NCBI GenBank assembly: GCA_024277525.1 | Contig: JAJRUZ010000022.1 | Coordinates: 1 to 63,697 of the forward strand | Origin: Caldifarciminota bacterium | GTDB taxonomy: Bacteria; Hydrothermota; Hydrothermia; Hydrothermales; JAJRUZ01 | Length of the DNA stretch: 63,697 bases | Direction of reading: 5' to 3' | Shown here: one piece after another, positions 17,615 to 25,175 of the stretch | Position numbering within the stretch: the stretch's first letter is position 1 | Layout of the letters: each line of letters starts with the position of its first letter | Translations under genes and position numbers: made by a program | The notes under the pieces: model-generated | Database searches by the model: none | Told to the model about the DNA's origin: nothing | What the model saw: the letters and a program-made list of their open reading frames with translations, nothing else

Positions 17615-18154
17615 TTAAAAAAATTCTTCTTCCTTTTTAGAAAGAACATCAAGTATAAACTTTACATGTTCTTCCATCTCGAGTCCCGCCTCCTCAACAA
17701 ATTTTTCTACCTCCTCCCTTTTTACACCTTTTGCAAATGCTTTGTCTTTCCATTTTTTCTTAAAAGATTTATATTTGATTTCCTTAAATGATTTATTCGG
17801 CATTACAAGTGCAACAGCAATCAAAAAACCAGTAAGTTCATCTATTGCAACAAGATACTTTTCGATTTCGGTTTCCCTTTTTTCATCAATCAAAGCATGC
17901 TTTTTTATTGCGGAAAGAACATCCTGAGAGACTTTATCTTTCAGAAATTCAATTGCTTTTTCAGGGTGTTTATCAGGATATTTTTCATAATCAAGGTCAT
18001 GTAAAAGACCTGTTATAAACCATTTTTCTTGATTTTTACCCAGTTTCTCCGCATATGCTTCCATACAGTAAGCAGTAGCATAAAGATGTTTTTTCAAATT
18101 TGGACTTTTTATCCATTCATCCAAAATTTTGATTGCATTTTCTTTATTCAGCAT
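17615..18154 (-). CDS. HD-domain metal-dependent phosphohydrolase
   Basis: 179 residues. The HD metal motif appears as FITGLLHDLDYEKYPDKHPE (about 45-64), with an upstream His (KKHLYATAYCMEAYAEKLG). These small HDIG-type proteins hydrolyse phosphate esters or nucleotides; the substrate is unknown. It begins the minus-strand series leading to PgeF. A TAAAAT box (18161-18166) sits six bases before the ATG, and the divergent methyltransferase gene starts only 22 bases away. Confidence 0.8.
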   Translation of the reverse strand: MLNKENAIKILDEWIKSPNLKKHLYATAYCMEAYAEKLGKNQEKWFITGLLHDLDYEKYPDKHPEKAIEFLKDKVSQDVLSAIKKHALIDEKRETEIEKYLVAIDELTGFLIAVALVMPNKSFKEIKYKSFKKKWKDKAFAKGVKREEVEKFVEEAGLEMEEHVKFILDVLSKKEEEFF

Positions 18155-18176
18155 GAAATAATTTTAATATAAAATG

Positions 18177-18986
18177 ATGGAAATTTTAAATGAATTAAAT
18201 GAAAGAAAAAGAAGGGACATAGATGATTTTTTGTCCTTTATAGGTATTTATGAAGATACAAAAAGAGAAAAGGCTTTGAAAAAACTTCTTCATAAAGAGA
18301 AAAAATACATTAAGGGCAAAACATGCGTAGAAGCAGGGGCAGGATCGGGAATTTTTTCAATATATATGGCTGAACTCGGAGCGAAGAAAGTATATGCAGT
18401 GGAAGAAAGCAAGACAATTTTTAAATTGCTTAAGAAAAATGTAGAAAATTTTAAAAATATTATTCCGATTAATAAAAGAATTGAAGAGTTTGAGCCGGAT
18501 GAAGAAATAGACTTTTTGTTTCACGAATTTTACGGTTCACTTTTATTTGATGAATCAATTTTTTCTCTTTATGAACTAAGATTCAAACCTAAAAGGATAG
18601 CACCCGATGGAGGAAGACTATGGTGTATGTTTATAAGAGATGAAGAAATTTTAGAAAAAGATAAAATTTACAGAAGGGAATGGAAAGAAATATTAAAAGG
18701 AGCATTGGTGCTTGACCTTTTTCCTTGGGTAAAATTCAGAAATGACAAGAAAATTATTGGATGGAATTACAAAAAAGACATAAAGAAAGAATTCATAATT
18801 GAATTGAAAGAAAAAGCAGACTTTATCGGCTTTGCGTCCGAGATAGTTCATGATGAAGAAAGCGTTTTGAAAACATGGGAAGCAAAAAACTGGGCAATTG
18901 TCTTTACTCCGAAAGTGAGTGACAAATTCAGGTTAAAATTTAGTTATAAAGGGGGATATACAGAAGTGAAATTTGTGTGGATTTAG
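18177..18986 (+). CDS. PRMT-like class I SAM methyltransferase
   Basis: 269 residues. Motif I reads VEAGAGSGIFSIYMAELGAK (51-70) followed by KKVYAVEES, very like protein arginine methyltransferases. A double-E loop is present, E117-FYGSLLFD-E126 (Glu, eight residues, Glu), and a C-terminal KNWAIVFTP recalls the PRMT THW loop. The C-terminal half is beta-rich like the PRMT barrel. PRMTs methylate arginine side chains and are mainly eukaryotic, so the assignment of substrate is tentative. I chose ATG 18177 over 18174 because it leaves six bases after a TAATAT box; the region is divergent with the HD gene. Confidence 0.7.
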   Translation: MEILNELNERKRRDIDDFLSFIGIYEDTKREKALKKLLHKEKKYIKGKTCVEAGAGSGIFSIYMAELGAKKVYAVEESKTIFKLLKKNVENFKNIIPINKRIEEFEPDEEIDFLFHEFYGSLLFDESIFSLYELRFKPKRIAPDGGRLWCMFIRDEEILEKDKIYRREWKEILKGALVLDLFPWVKFRNDKKIIGWNYKKDIKKEFIIELKEKADFIGFASEIVHDEESVLKTWEAKNWAIVFTPKVSDKFRLKFSYKGGYTEVKFVWI

Positions 18987-18987
18987 T

Positions 18988-19017
18988 TTGAAAATATTAT
19001 TTTTGTTTTTTTATAAT
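18988..19017 (+). promoter_or_regulatory. Promoter of the CRP-like regulator
   Basis: TTGAAA (18988-18993), 18 bases, TATAAT (19012-19017). A leader of about 25 bases with AGGAGG (19037-19042) then leads to the ATG at 19051. Confidence 0.75.
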
Positions 19018-19050
19018 ATAAATTACTAAGCAAAAGAGGAGGTGTTAAAA

Positions 19051-19686
19051 ATGGAGGAAAAAGTTTATAAAAAAAATGAAATAATATTTAAAGAAGGTGA
19101 ACCTTCCGACTTTATGTATCTCATAAAGGAGGGGAAGGTTAAAGTTTACAGGGAAATTAAAGGAATTGAAAAAGTTTATGCAATTTTGGGACCCGGGGAT
19201 ATCCTCGGGGAGATGGGTGTTCTTTCAAAAACACCAAGAAGCGCATCCGCAATAGCAATTGAGGATTCTATTTTGAATAAAATAGAGGAAAGGGAAATAA
19301 TAGATGTGCTACGCTCAAATGAAATATTAAATTCAATCGTTCAATCCCTTATTGTTAAAATAAAAAATATGAATGAGATATTGAATTTTCTTTCAATTTG
19401 TCATCAGGAATTGAGACTGTGTACATTTCTCGGTATGAAATTCATGGAGGAAAAGGTAAGTAAAGTCAAAATAGAAGAAATCAAATATTACACAGACATA
19501 CCCGAGGATAAATTAAAGGGTTTTTTTGAAAATTTAAGGATTCAGAATATAATAGATGTAAAAAAAGACTATATACTTATAAAAAATCCGATTACCCTTT
19601 TTGAATACACAAAGTATATCTTTCTTCAGGAGAAGTTCAAAAAAAAGGAAAAATTAAAAAATATTTTTATGTATCCTGAAATTTAA
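19051..19686 (+). CDS. Crp/Fnr-like cyclic-nucleotide-binding-domain regulator
   Basis: 211 residues. Residues 1-110 form a cNMP-binding beta roll with the hallmark glycines: EGEPSDFMYLIKEGKVKVYR and GDILGEMGVLSKTPRSAS, the latter matching the phosphate-binding cassette. The C-terminal part (KIEEIKYYTDIPEDKLKGFF) looks like a winged helix but is diverged, so DNA binding is likely but not proved. ATG 19051 is chosen for its AGGAGG at 8 bases; an upstream GTG overlaps that site. It overlaps the convergent phosphatase gene by 4 bases. Confidence 0.8.
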   Translation: MEEKVYKKNEIIFKEGEPSDFMYLIKEGKVKVYREIKGIEKVYAILGPGDILGEMGVLSKTPRSASAIAIEDSILNKIEEREIIDVLRSNEILNSIVQSLIVKIKNMNEILNFLSICHQELRLCTFLGMKFMEEKVSKVKIEEIKYYTDIPEDKLKGFFENLRIQNIIDVKKDYILIKNPITLFEYTKYIFLQEKFKKKEKLKNIFMYPEI

Positions 19687-21134
19687 GTCAAGAGTGAGGA
19701 TCCGTCCGTATCTGAAGGAATATCGATTTTAAAAAACTGAAGAACAGTAGGGAAAACATCCATTATATTGGCTCTTTTTTTATTAATTTTTAATTTTCTT
19801 CCTTTTTGTGAAATTATGAGAATTCCCTCAATTTCATGGTCACCGGTTTTTTCTGTCATTGAAGGACCGAAATAATTAAAATCAGGGAAAGGGACCCAGG
19901 AACTTACAAAAGAAAAATTATCTATGGAATAGATTAAATCAGGAAATTTTTCAACATAAGAGCCCTTATATATTTCCTCTTTTCTCCATACTTCAACCTT
20001 CTTTACAAATTTGCCTTCTATTTCTTTTAATGAACATATAAGTGATTCAACAATTTTATCCTTTTCTTTTAAATCAATTTTTCCAAAATTAAATCTTACT
20101 TTATCAGGAACATACAAAAACCCGTAATAGCCAAAACCGAAGGCAAAGGTTTTTCCCCAGTCAATATCAGCATAAGAAAATCCGACCTTTGAAGCAGTTT
20201 TTCCGATACTTTCCTTATCTTTTTTGATAAATTTCTCAAGTCTTAATTTAAATATAATTTGGGATAATCTTAAAGGTGAAAGACCTGTTTTATAGCTTAT
20301 GAATTTTAGCAAATTTTTACCCTTTGTTTTAAGTTTTAAAAAGCCTTTATTTAACAAAAAAGAATTTATATAAAAATGCCCTTTTAATTTTTGAAATCCG
20401 TGATCAGACATAATTATTATAAGTGTCCCTTCCGGAAGGTTTGATATTATCCTTCCCAGCTCCTCATCAACTTTTTCATAAACTTTCTCAATCTTCTCCT
20501 TATCATACCAGAACCAGTGCTGAGCATGGTCAATTCCCATAAAAACACCCATAAAGAAATCCCAGTCTTTATTTTTAATCAAGTATTCCATAACTTTGCT
20601 GTGAATCTCTGTCAGATTTAGAATATCATTTAAAAATATATCGGGATTTTTCCTGTTAAATCTTGTATTTTCCGAAATTCTATAATTCGGAAATTTTTTC
20701 AATAATTCTTCTTTTAAATCAACGGGGTAAGTAAATTTAGCTTTGAGGGAAGGAGTTAAAAAACCCGAAACCATTATTCCTTTAATCTTCTCCGGGGGAT
20801 AAGTAAAAGGAACAAAATAAACAATTGAATTCAAATTATTTTCCGATAAAATGTTCCATAATTTTTTTTGTTTTTTTAATTTAAAAGATGAAATTTTGTA
20901 ATTAAAATTATTGTCAAGTTCATAAAAATCAAGAACACCGTGTTTTCCCGGGTTTTTTCCTGTCATAAAAGAGGACCAGGCGGATGGGGTAAGAGGAGGA
21001 AGGGTTGTAATTAGAGGCATCTTTTCTCCGCTTTCTATTAAATTTTTAATATTTTTTAATTTACCTTTTTTAATTAAGACATCAATAAATTTAAAAGTTG
21101 CTCCATCGATTCCGATAATGCATACGGGATTCAT
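19683..21134 (-). CDS. Alkaline phosphatase superfamily phosphodiesterase/nucleotide pyrophosphatase
   Basis: 483 residues. The metal-binding start GIDGATF (about 8-14) and the nucleophile region PPLTPSAWSSFMTGKNPGKHG (Ser/Thr near 46-49) match type I phosphodiesterase/nucleotide pyrophosphatases of the AlkP superfamily. GIDHAQHWFW (near 205) and IIIMSDHGFQKLKGH (near 243) supply further zinc ligands, and GDHEIEGILI is the C-terminal ligand. No signal peptide is seen, so it is probably cytosolic. The substrate (phosphodiester, nucleotide sugar or 2,3-bisphosphoglycerate-like) is open. Confidence 0.83.
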   Translation of the reverse strand: MNPVCIIGIDGATFKFIDVLIKKGKLKNIKNLIESGEKMPLITTLPPLTPSAWSSFMTGKNPGKHGVLDFYELDNNFNYKISSFKLKKQKKLWNILSENNLNSIVYFVPFTYPPEKIKGIMVSGFLTPSLKAKFTYPVDLKEELLKKFPNYRISENTRFNRKNPDIFLNDILNLTEIHSKVMEYLIKNKDWDFFMGVFMGIDHAQHWFWYDKEKIEKVYEKVDEELGRIISNLPEGTLIIIMSDHGFQKLKGHFYINSFLLNKGFLKLKTKGKNLLKFISYKTGLSPLRLSQIIFKLRLEKFIKKDKESIGKTASKVGFSYADIDWGKTFAFGFGYYGFLYVPDKVRFNFGKIDLKEKDKIVESLICSLKEIEGKFVKKVEVWRKEEIYKGSYVEKFPDLIYSIDNFSFVSSWVPFPDFNYFGPSMTEKTGDHEIEGILIISQKGRKLKINKKRANIMDVFPTVLQFFKIDIPSDTDGSSLLT

Positions 21135-21178
21135 ACCTTAATTATTAAGTATTAAAATGCTAAGTTTCTATTATCATT

Positions 21179-21207
21179 TTGAAATTCGGTTTATTTTTTC
21201 CTATCAT
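21179..21207 (+). promoter_or_regulatory. Promoter abutting the rpe start codon
   Basis: TTGAAA (21179-21184), 17 bases, TATCAT (21202-21207), then six bases to ATG 21214. This supports 21214 rather than an upstream in-frame ATG and predicts a leaderless transcript. Confidence 0.65.
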
Positions 21208-21213
21208 TTTTTA

Positions 21214-21864
21214 ATGAAAATCCGGATAGGCCCTTCTATAATTGCGGGTGATTTCTCTGATTTAAAAAAGACCATAAGAAAAATAGAAAACTCAGGCTCT
21301 GATTTCATCCATGTGGATGTTATGGATGGAGTGTATGTAAAAAATATAACATTCGGACCGATGATTGTTGAAGCAATAAGAAAACTCACGAATATGCCTC
21401 TTGAGATACATTTAATGATTGTTGAGCCTATAAGATATATAAGAAGGTTTAAAAATTCTGTTCCTGCTTTAATATCTTTCCATGTTGAGGCAACAGAAAA
21501 AATCTCTGAAACAATACACGAAATACAGCATTTCACAAGGGCAGGAATTGCTGTAAATCCTGAAACCCCTATTAATGAAATAGAAAAATATCTTCATAAG
21601 ATTGATCAGGTTCTTGTGATGACAGTTTATCCCGGATTTTCGGGTCAGAAATTCAGGGAGGATGCCTCTTATAAAATAAAGGAGTTAAAGGAATTAAAAC
21701 AAAAGAAAAAATTGAACTTTGAAATTGCGGTTGACGGAGGTTTGAATAAGGAAACTATTCCCTATGTAATTGAACTGGGTGCAGAAGTTTTATGTATAGG
21801 TTCATTTTTCTTTAAATATAAAAGAATAAATAAATTTATTAAAGAACTCAAACAGCAGGGTTAA
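21214..21864 (+). CDS. rpe: Ribulose-phosphate 3-epimerase
   Basis: 216 residues, TIM barrel. Family motifs are IGPSIIAGDFSDL (about 4-16), DFIHVDVMDGVYVKNITFGP (about 31-50, with the catalytic Asp and metal His), LEIHLMIVEP and VDGGLNKETIP (about 175-185). It interconverts ribulose 5-phosphate and xylulose 5-phosphate in the pentose phosphate pathway. The upstream extension seen in frame (19 residues) is rejected because the barrel and the promoter both point to ATG 21214. Confidence 0.95.
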   Translation: MKIRIGPSIIAGDFSDLKKTIRKIENSGSDFIHVDVMDGVYVKNITFGPMIVEAIRKLTNMPLEIHLMIVEPIRYIRRFKNSVPALISFHVEATEKISETIHEIQHFTRAGIAVNPETPINEIEKYLHKIDQVLVMTVYPGFSGQKFREDASYKIKELKELKQKKKLNFEIAVDGGLNKETIPYVIELGAEVLCIGSFFFKYKRINKFIKELKQQG

Positions 21865-21950
21865 ATTATTCTACGCAGATTGTTGGGACTTTTTGGATGT
21901 TTTCCTCCTTACGGTAAATACTTTGTTCTGAATTAATATAAAACACAAAA

Positions 21951-21980
21951 TTGATTATATAAAAAATTTTATTTTACAAT
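21951..21980 (+). promoter_or_regulatory. Promoter of lpd
   Basis: TTGATT (21951-21956), 18 bases, TACAAT (21975-21980), followed by a short leader with AGGAGG (21993-21998) before the ATG at 22007. Confidence 0.65.
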
Positions 21981-22006
21981 GAAATTCTAAAAAGGAGGTG
22001 GATGGA

Positions 22007-23407
22007 ATGGATTATAAAACAATTGTAATCGGTGCAGGTCCTGGTGGATATGTTTGTGCTATAAGGCTCGGACAACTCGGAATTAAAACACTTGTTGTTG
22101 ATAAAAAATATGTGGGTGGAGTGTGCCTTAATGTAGGATGTATTCCAACAAAAGCACTTATTCATGTCTCACATATTATAGAAATGAACAAAAAGGCTCA
22201 AAAAGAAATCGGATTTGAATTTGATAATTTCAAATTTGATATTGAGAAAATCCGAAAATGGAAAGACGGTATTGTCAAAAGACTCACAACAGGAATTATG
22301 AATCTATGGAAAGCAAACGGTGTTGATTTCATAAAAGGTGAAGCAAAAATTCTTGACAAAAATACGGTAGAAATTAAAAAAGAAACCGGTGAGGTTGAAA
22401 GATTTAAAACCGATGATATTGTAATTGCAACAGGCTCGAGTCCTTTTATTTTAAAAGGCTTTGAACCCGATGGTGAGACAATATGGACAAGTGATGATGC
22501 TGTTTCTTTGAAAAAAATTCCGCAAAAACTTTTAATTTTGGGAGGAGGAGCGATCGGACTTGAGTTTGCTTATGTTTATAGGAATTTGGGAAGCGATGTG
22601 GTTGTTATTGAACTTATGCCTCAAATTTTACCCGGAATGGATAAGGAAATGGTGAATGAACTTGCGAAGGTTCTCAGAAGAAAAGGAATAAAAATCTATA
22701 CCGAATCAAGGGCAAAAGAGGTCAATAAGAAAAACGGAAAAATTGAACTTGTTGTTGATATTAAAGGAAAGGAGCAAATTTTTGAAGGCGATGTTCTTTT
22801 GGTCTCGATCGGAAGAAAGCCGAATTCAGCAAATATGGGAATTGAAAATATCGGGGTCAAATTGGATGAAAAAGGATTTATAAAGGTAGATAAAAAGAGA
22901 AGGACAAATATTGAAAATATTTTCGCAATAGGGGATGTAACAGAGCCTCCTTTACTTGCACATAAAGCATCGAGGGAGGGAGTTGTTGTGGCAGAAGTGA
23001 TAGCAGGTAAAGATTCTATTTTTGATCCCAAAACAATTCCCGGAGTTGTTTACACTCAACCCGAATTTGCCTCATGCGGATTAACAGAGGAGGAAGCAAG
23101 AGAGAAAGGAATTGATATAGAGGTGGGGAAATTTCCCCTGATTGCGAACGGAAGAGCATTATCTTATGGAGAGTCGATGGGTCTTGCTAAGATTATTGTA
23201 AATAAGGAAAATGATGAGATACTGGGTGTTCACATTTTATCTCCTGAGGCTTCTTCAATAATAGGAGAAGGCGCGCTTGCAATAGAGATGTCTGCAAAGG
23301 CAAAGGATATAGGACTTACAATTCATCCTCATCCTACATTCGGTGAAATTCTGATGGAGGCAGCGGAGAATGTTCATAAAAAGGCAATTCATATTTTAAA
23401 TAGATAA
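22007..23407 (+). CDS. lpdA: Dihydrolipoyl dehydrogenase (E3)
   Basis: 466 residues. FAD motif GAGPGGYVCAIRLGQLG near the N-terminus, redox pair in GGVCLNVGCIPTK (about 35-47), NAD motif LGGGAIGLEFAYV near 178, FAD motif NIFAIGDVTEPP near 305 and the active-site HPHPT at the C-terminus (near 440). E3 reoxidises lipoamide in 2-oxoacid dehydrogenase or glycine cleavage complexes; no E1/E2 genes are in the window. ATG 22007 is preferred to GTG 21998, which overlaps the AGGAGG ribosome site. Confidence 0.95.
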   Translation: MDYKTIVIGAGPGGYVCAIRLGQLGIKTLVVDKKYVGGVCLNVGCIPTKALIHVSHIIEMNKKAQKEIGFEFDNFKFDIEKIRKWKDGIVKRLTTGIMNLWKANGVDFIKGEAKILDKNTVEIKKETGEVERFKTDDIVIATGSSPFILKGFEPDGETIWTSDDAVSLKKIPQKLLILGGGAIGLEFAYVYRNLGSDVVVIELMPQILPGMDKEMVNELAKVLRRKGIKIYTESRAKEVNKKNGKIELVVDIKGKEQIFEGDVLLVSIGRKPNSANMGIENIGVKLDEKGFIKVDKKRRTNIENIFAIGDVTEPPLLAHKASREGVVVAEVIAGKDSIFDPKTIPGVVYTQPEFASCGLTEEEAREKGIDIEVGKFPLIANGRALSYGESMGLAKIIVNKENDEILGVHILSPEASSIIGEGALAIEMSAKAKDIGLTIHPHPTFGEILMEAAENVHKKAIHILNR

Positions 23408-23450
23408 AGAATGATTGCAATATGCGATTCATACGCTTTTATTGGGTAAA

Positions 23451-23481
23451 TGTAAGAGCGGTTTTCAAACCGCAATTAATT
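23451..23481. repeat. Dispersed GCGG repeat, copy A
   Basis: The core GCGGTTT-TC-AAACCGC is a perfect 7-bp inverted repeat flanked by TGTAAGA on the left and AATTAATT on the right. It is closely similar to copies at 25021-25060 and 58729-58758. Confidence 0.7.
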
Positions 23482-23510
23482 GGGTTTATCGGGTTTATTA
23501 GGTTTATTGA
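23481..23510 (+). repeat. Three-unit 9-base tandem repeat
   Basis: Three near-identical units (GGGTTTATC, GGGTTTATT, AGGTTTATT) directly follow repeat copy A, just upstream of the YjbQ gene. They lie outside any coding region. Confidence 0.6.
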
Positions 23511-23543
23511 GAATTTCCTTAAAAAATAAAACGGAGGTAAAAT

Positions 23544-23942
23544 ATGGAGATTTTAAATGTTCAAACAAAAGAAAGAGAGCAATATGTGGAGATAACGGAT
23601 GAGATAAAAAGGCTTATAAAAAATAAAAAAATTGAAAACGGAGTAATATTCTTGTATGTTCCTCATACAACATGTGGAATAACAGTAAATGAGAGTTACG
23701 ATCCTGCGGTTGCCGAGGATATCATGCACTCGCTTCATTTAATAGCACCACCCAAAGGTCCTTATAAGCATACAGAAGGAAATGCGGATGCTCATGTAAA
23801 AACAACAATCACAGGAAGCACTTTATTTTTATTCGTTGAGAATGGGGAACTTGCCTTAGGTAGGTGGCAGGTAGTATTCCTTGCAGAATATGACGGACCC
23901 AGGACAAGGAAAGTTTATGTTAAATTCTTTAAGGAGGTTTGA
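23544..23942 (+). CDS. YjbQ/UPF0047 family protein (secondary thiamine-phosphate synthase type)
   Basis: 132 residues, the usual length. Conserved motifs are YVPHTTCGITVNE (about 34-46), DAHVKTTITGSTL (about 88-100), and GRWQVVFLAEYDGPR with the terminal KVYVKF strand. Some members can replace thiamine phosphate synthase, but the true role is unsettled. A GGAGGT ribosome site precedes the ATG. It overlaps the following short gene by one base (TGATG arrangement). Confidence 0.9.
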   Translation: MEILNVQTKEREQYVEITDEIKRLIKNKKIENGVIFLYVPHTTCGITVNESYDPAVAEDIMHSLHLIAPPKGPYKHTEGNADAHVKTTITGSTLFLFVENGELALGRWQVVFLAEYDGPRTRKVYVKFFKEV

Positions 23943-24127
23943 TGAGGAGAGAAAAGGGACATGAAGAGTGGTTAAAACAGGCTGAGTATGATTTGAAAAC
24001 AGCAAAAGCTATGTTTAAATCAGGAAAAATTATGGATAAAAGAAAAATTAAAAAAATAATTAAGTATGTGGAAAAAAGAGAAGCCGATCCTTATAAAAGG
24101 TCTAAAAAAGGAAAAAGCTTACTATGA
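23942..24127 (+). pseudogene. HEPN-domain N-terminal remnant or very short HEPN-like protein
   Basis: 61 residues. The first 30 (EEWLKQAEYDLKTAKAMFKS) match the opening helix of HEPN domains, which are normally about 120-140 residues and partner with nucleotidyltransferases in toxin-antitoxin-like pairs. After residue 30 the sequence changes to a basic segment (KIKKIIKYVEKREADPYKRS) unlike HEPN. The GGAGG site within the end of the YjbQ gene and a 4-base overlap with the next start show that it still sits in translational register. It is most easily read as an internally deleted HEPN gene. Confidence 0.6.
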
Positions 24128-24972
24128 AATATAAAAGAATTTTCAATCTCGGTGATTTGGTCATAATACATCTTTCCTTCGGAACTTTCAAACTTGATGG
24201 TGGTGCAATGTTCGGTGTTGTGCCTAAGATTCTGTGGTCAAGGAACGTAAAACCTGATAAAAGGAATAGAATAACATTGGGTCTTAATCCCCTTTTGATA
24301 ATCGGAAAAAATTTTAAAGTTTTGGTAGATAACGGGACAGGGAGTAAATATTCTGAGAAAGAGATTGATATTTACGGAATAAGATTAAAGAGAAACCCCT
24401 TTAAAATTTATGGAATAAAAAAGGAGGACATTACCCATGTAATATTGACCCATCTTCATTTTGACCATGCGGGAGGTTCAACCGAATATGTTAACGGTGA
24501 ATTAAAAAGAACTTTTCCGAATGCTGAATATTTTGTTCAAAAAGCAGAATTTGAGGATGCAATAAATCCTAATGAAAGAACAAAGGCTTCTTATAAGAAA
24601 GAAAATTATGAGCCGATTTATAAAGAAGGAAAATTGCATTTACTTGAAGGAAATACGGAAATTGTAAAGGGAGTTAAAGTTATTCATACAGGCGGGCATA
24701 CAAGGGGGCATCAATTTGTAATGATTGAAAGTAGAGGAGAAAAGGCAATATATTTCGGGGATATTGTTCCTACGAGTTATCATGTTCCGCTTCCTTATAT
24801 AATGGGTTATGATACGCATCCTCTTGAAACACTTGAAATAAGAAAAAAGTATTATGATATAGTTTCAAAAGAAAAATGGCTTTGTTTTTTTGAACATGAT
24901 CCAGTGCCGAAGGCGGGTTTTATAAAAAGGGGAGAAAAAGGAAAGTTTATATTTGAGGAGGTAAAACCTTGA
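24124..24972 (+). CDS. Metallo-beta-lactamase-fold hydrolase (lactonase-like)
   Basis: 282 residues. Zinc ligands appear in THLHFDHAGG (about 114-123), HTGGHTRGH (near 190), YFGDIVPTSYH (near 216) and FFEHDP near the C-terminus, the arrangement of the YtnP/AHL-lactonase-like branch. The N-terminus LDGGAMFGVVPK also fits this branch. It would hydrolyse lactones or related esters in the cytosol; the substrate is unknown. It overlaps the HEPN remnant by 4 bases and follows YjbQ in one unit. Confidence 0.83.
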   Translation: MKYKRIFNLGDLVIIHLSFGTFKLDGGAMFGVVPKILWSRNVKPDKRNRITLGLNPLLIIGKNFKVLVDNGTGSKYSEKEIDIYGIRLKRNPFKIYGIKKEDITHVILTHLHFDHAGGSTEYVNGELKRTFPNAEYFVQKAEFEDAINPNERTKASYKKENYEPIYKEGKLHLLEGNTEIVKGVKVIHTGGHTRGHQFVMIESRGEKAIYFGDIVPTSYHVPLPYIMGYDTHPLETLEIRKKYYDIVSKEKWLCFFEHDPVPKAGFIKRGEKGKFIFEEVKP

Positions 24973-25020
24973 TAACCGATTTAAATGCAATCACAGGCTT
25001 TATCTTGCAAAAATATAAAT

Positions 25021-25060
25021 CTCAATTGTAGGAGCGATTTCCAAATCGCGATTGATTGAG
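25021..25060. repeat. Dispersed GCGG repeat, copy B
   Basis: The core GCGATTT-CC-AAATCGC is a perfect inverted repeat. It is nested in an outer inverted repeat CTCAAT...ATTGAG, and TGTAGGA precedes the core. Compared with the other copies both arms are changed together (GCGGTTT to GCGATTT), so pairing is preserved. Confidence 0.75.
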
Positions 25061-25131
25061 AGGCTTCATTTTTAATTTTATACAAGCAATCGATTTTTTC
25101 TCATCACGAGATTTTGAAAACTAATTACCTT

Positions 25132-25161
25132 TTGTAAAAACCTCATTAAAATCTTTATAAT
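25132..25161 (+). promoter_or_regulatory. Promoter of the DASS transporter gene
   Basis: TTGTAA (25132-25137), 18 bases, TATAAT (25156-25161), then 14 bases to ATG 25176. This gives a very short leader without a Shine-Dalgarno. Confidence 0.65.
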
Positions 25162-25175
25162 TTATTCTGAAATCG

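Noticed and set aside
19880-19900. AGGGAAAGGGACCCA as another leader-hairpin copy
   Set aside because: It lies deep inside the AlkP-superfamily gene, the loop does not match and no promoter or start codon follows.
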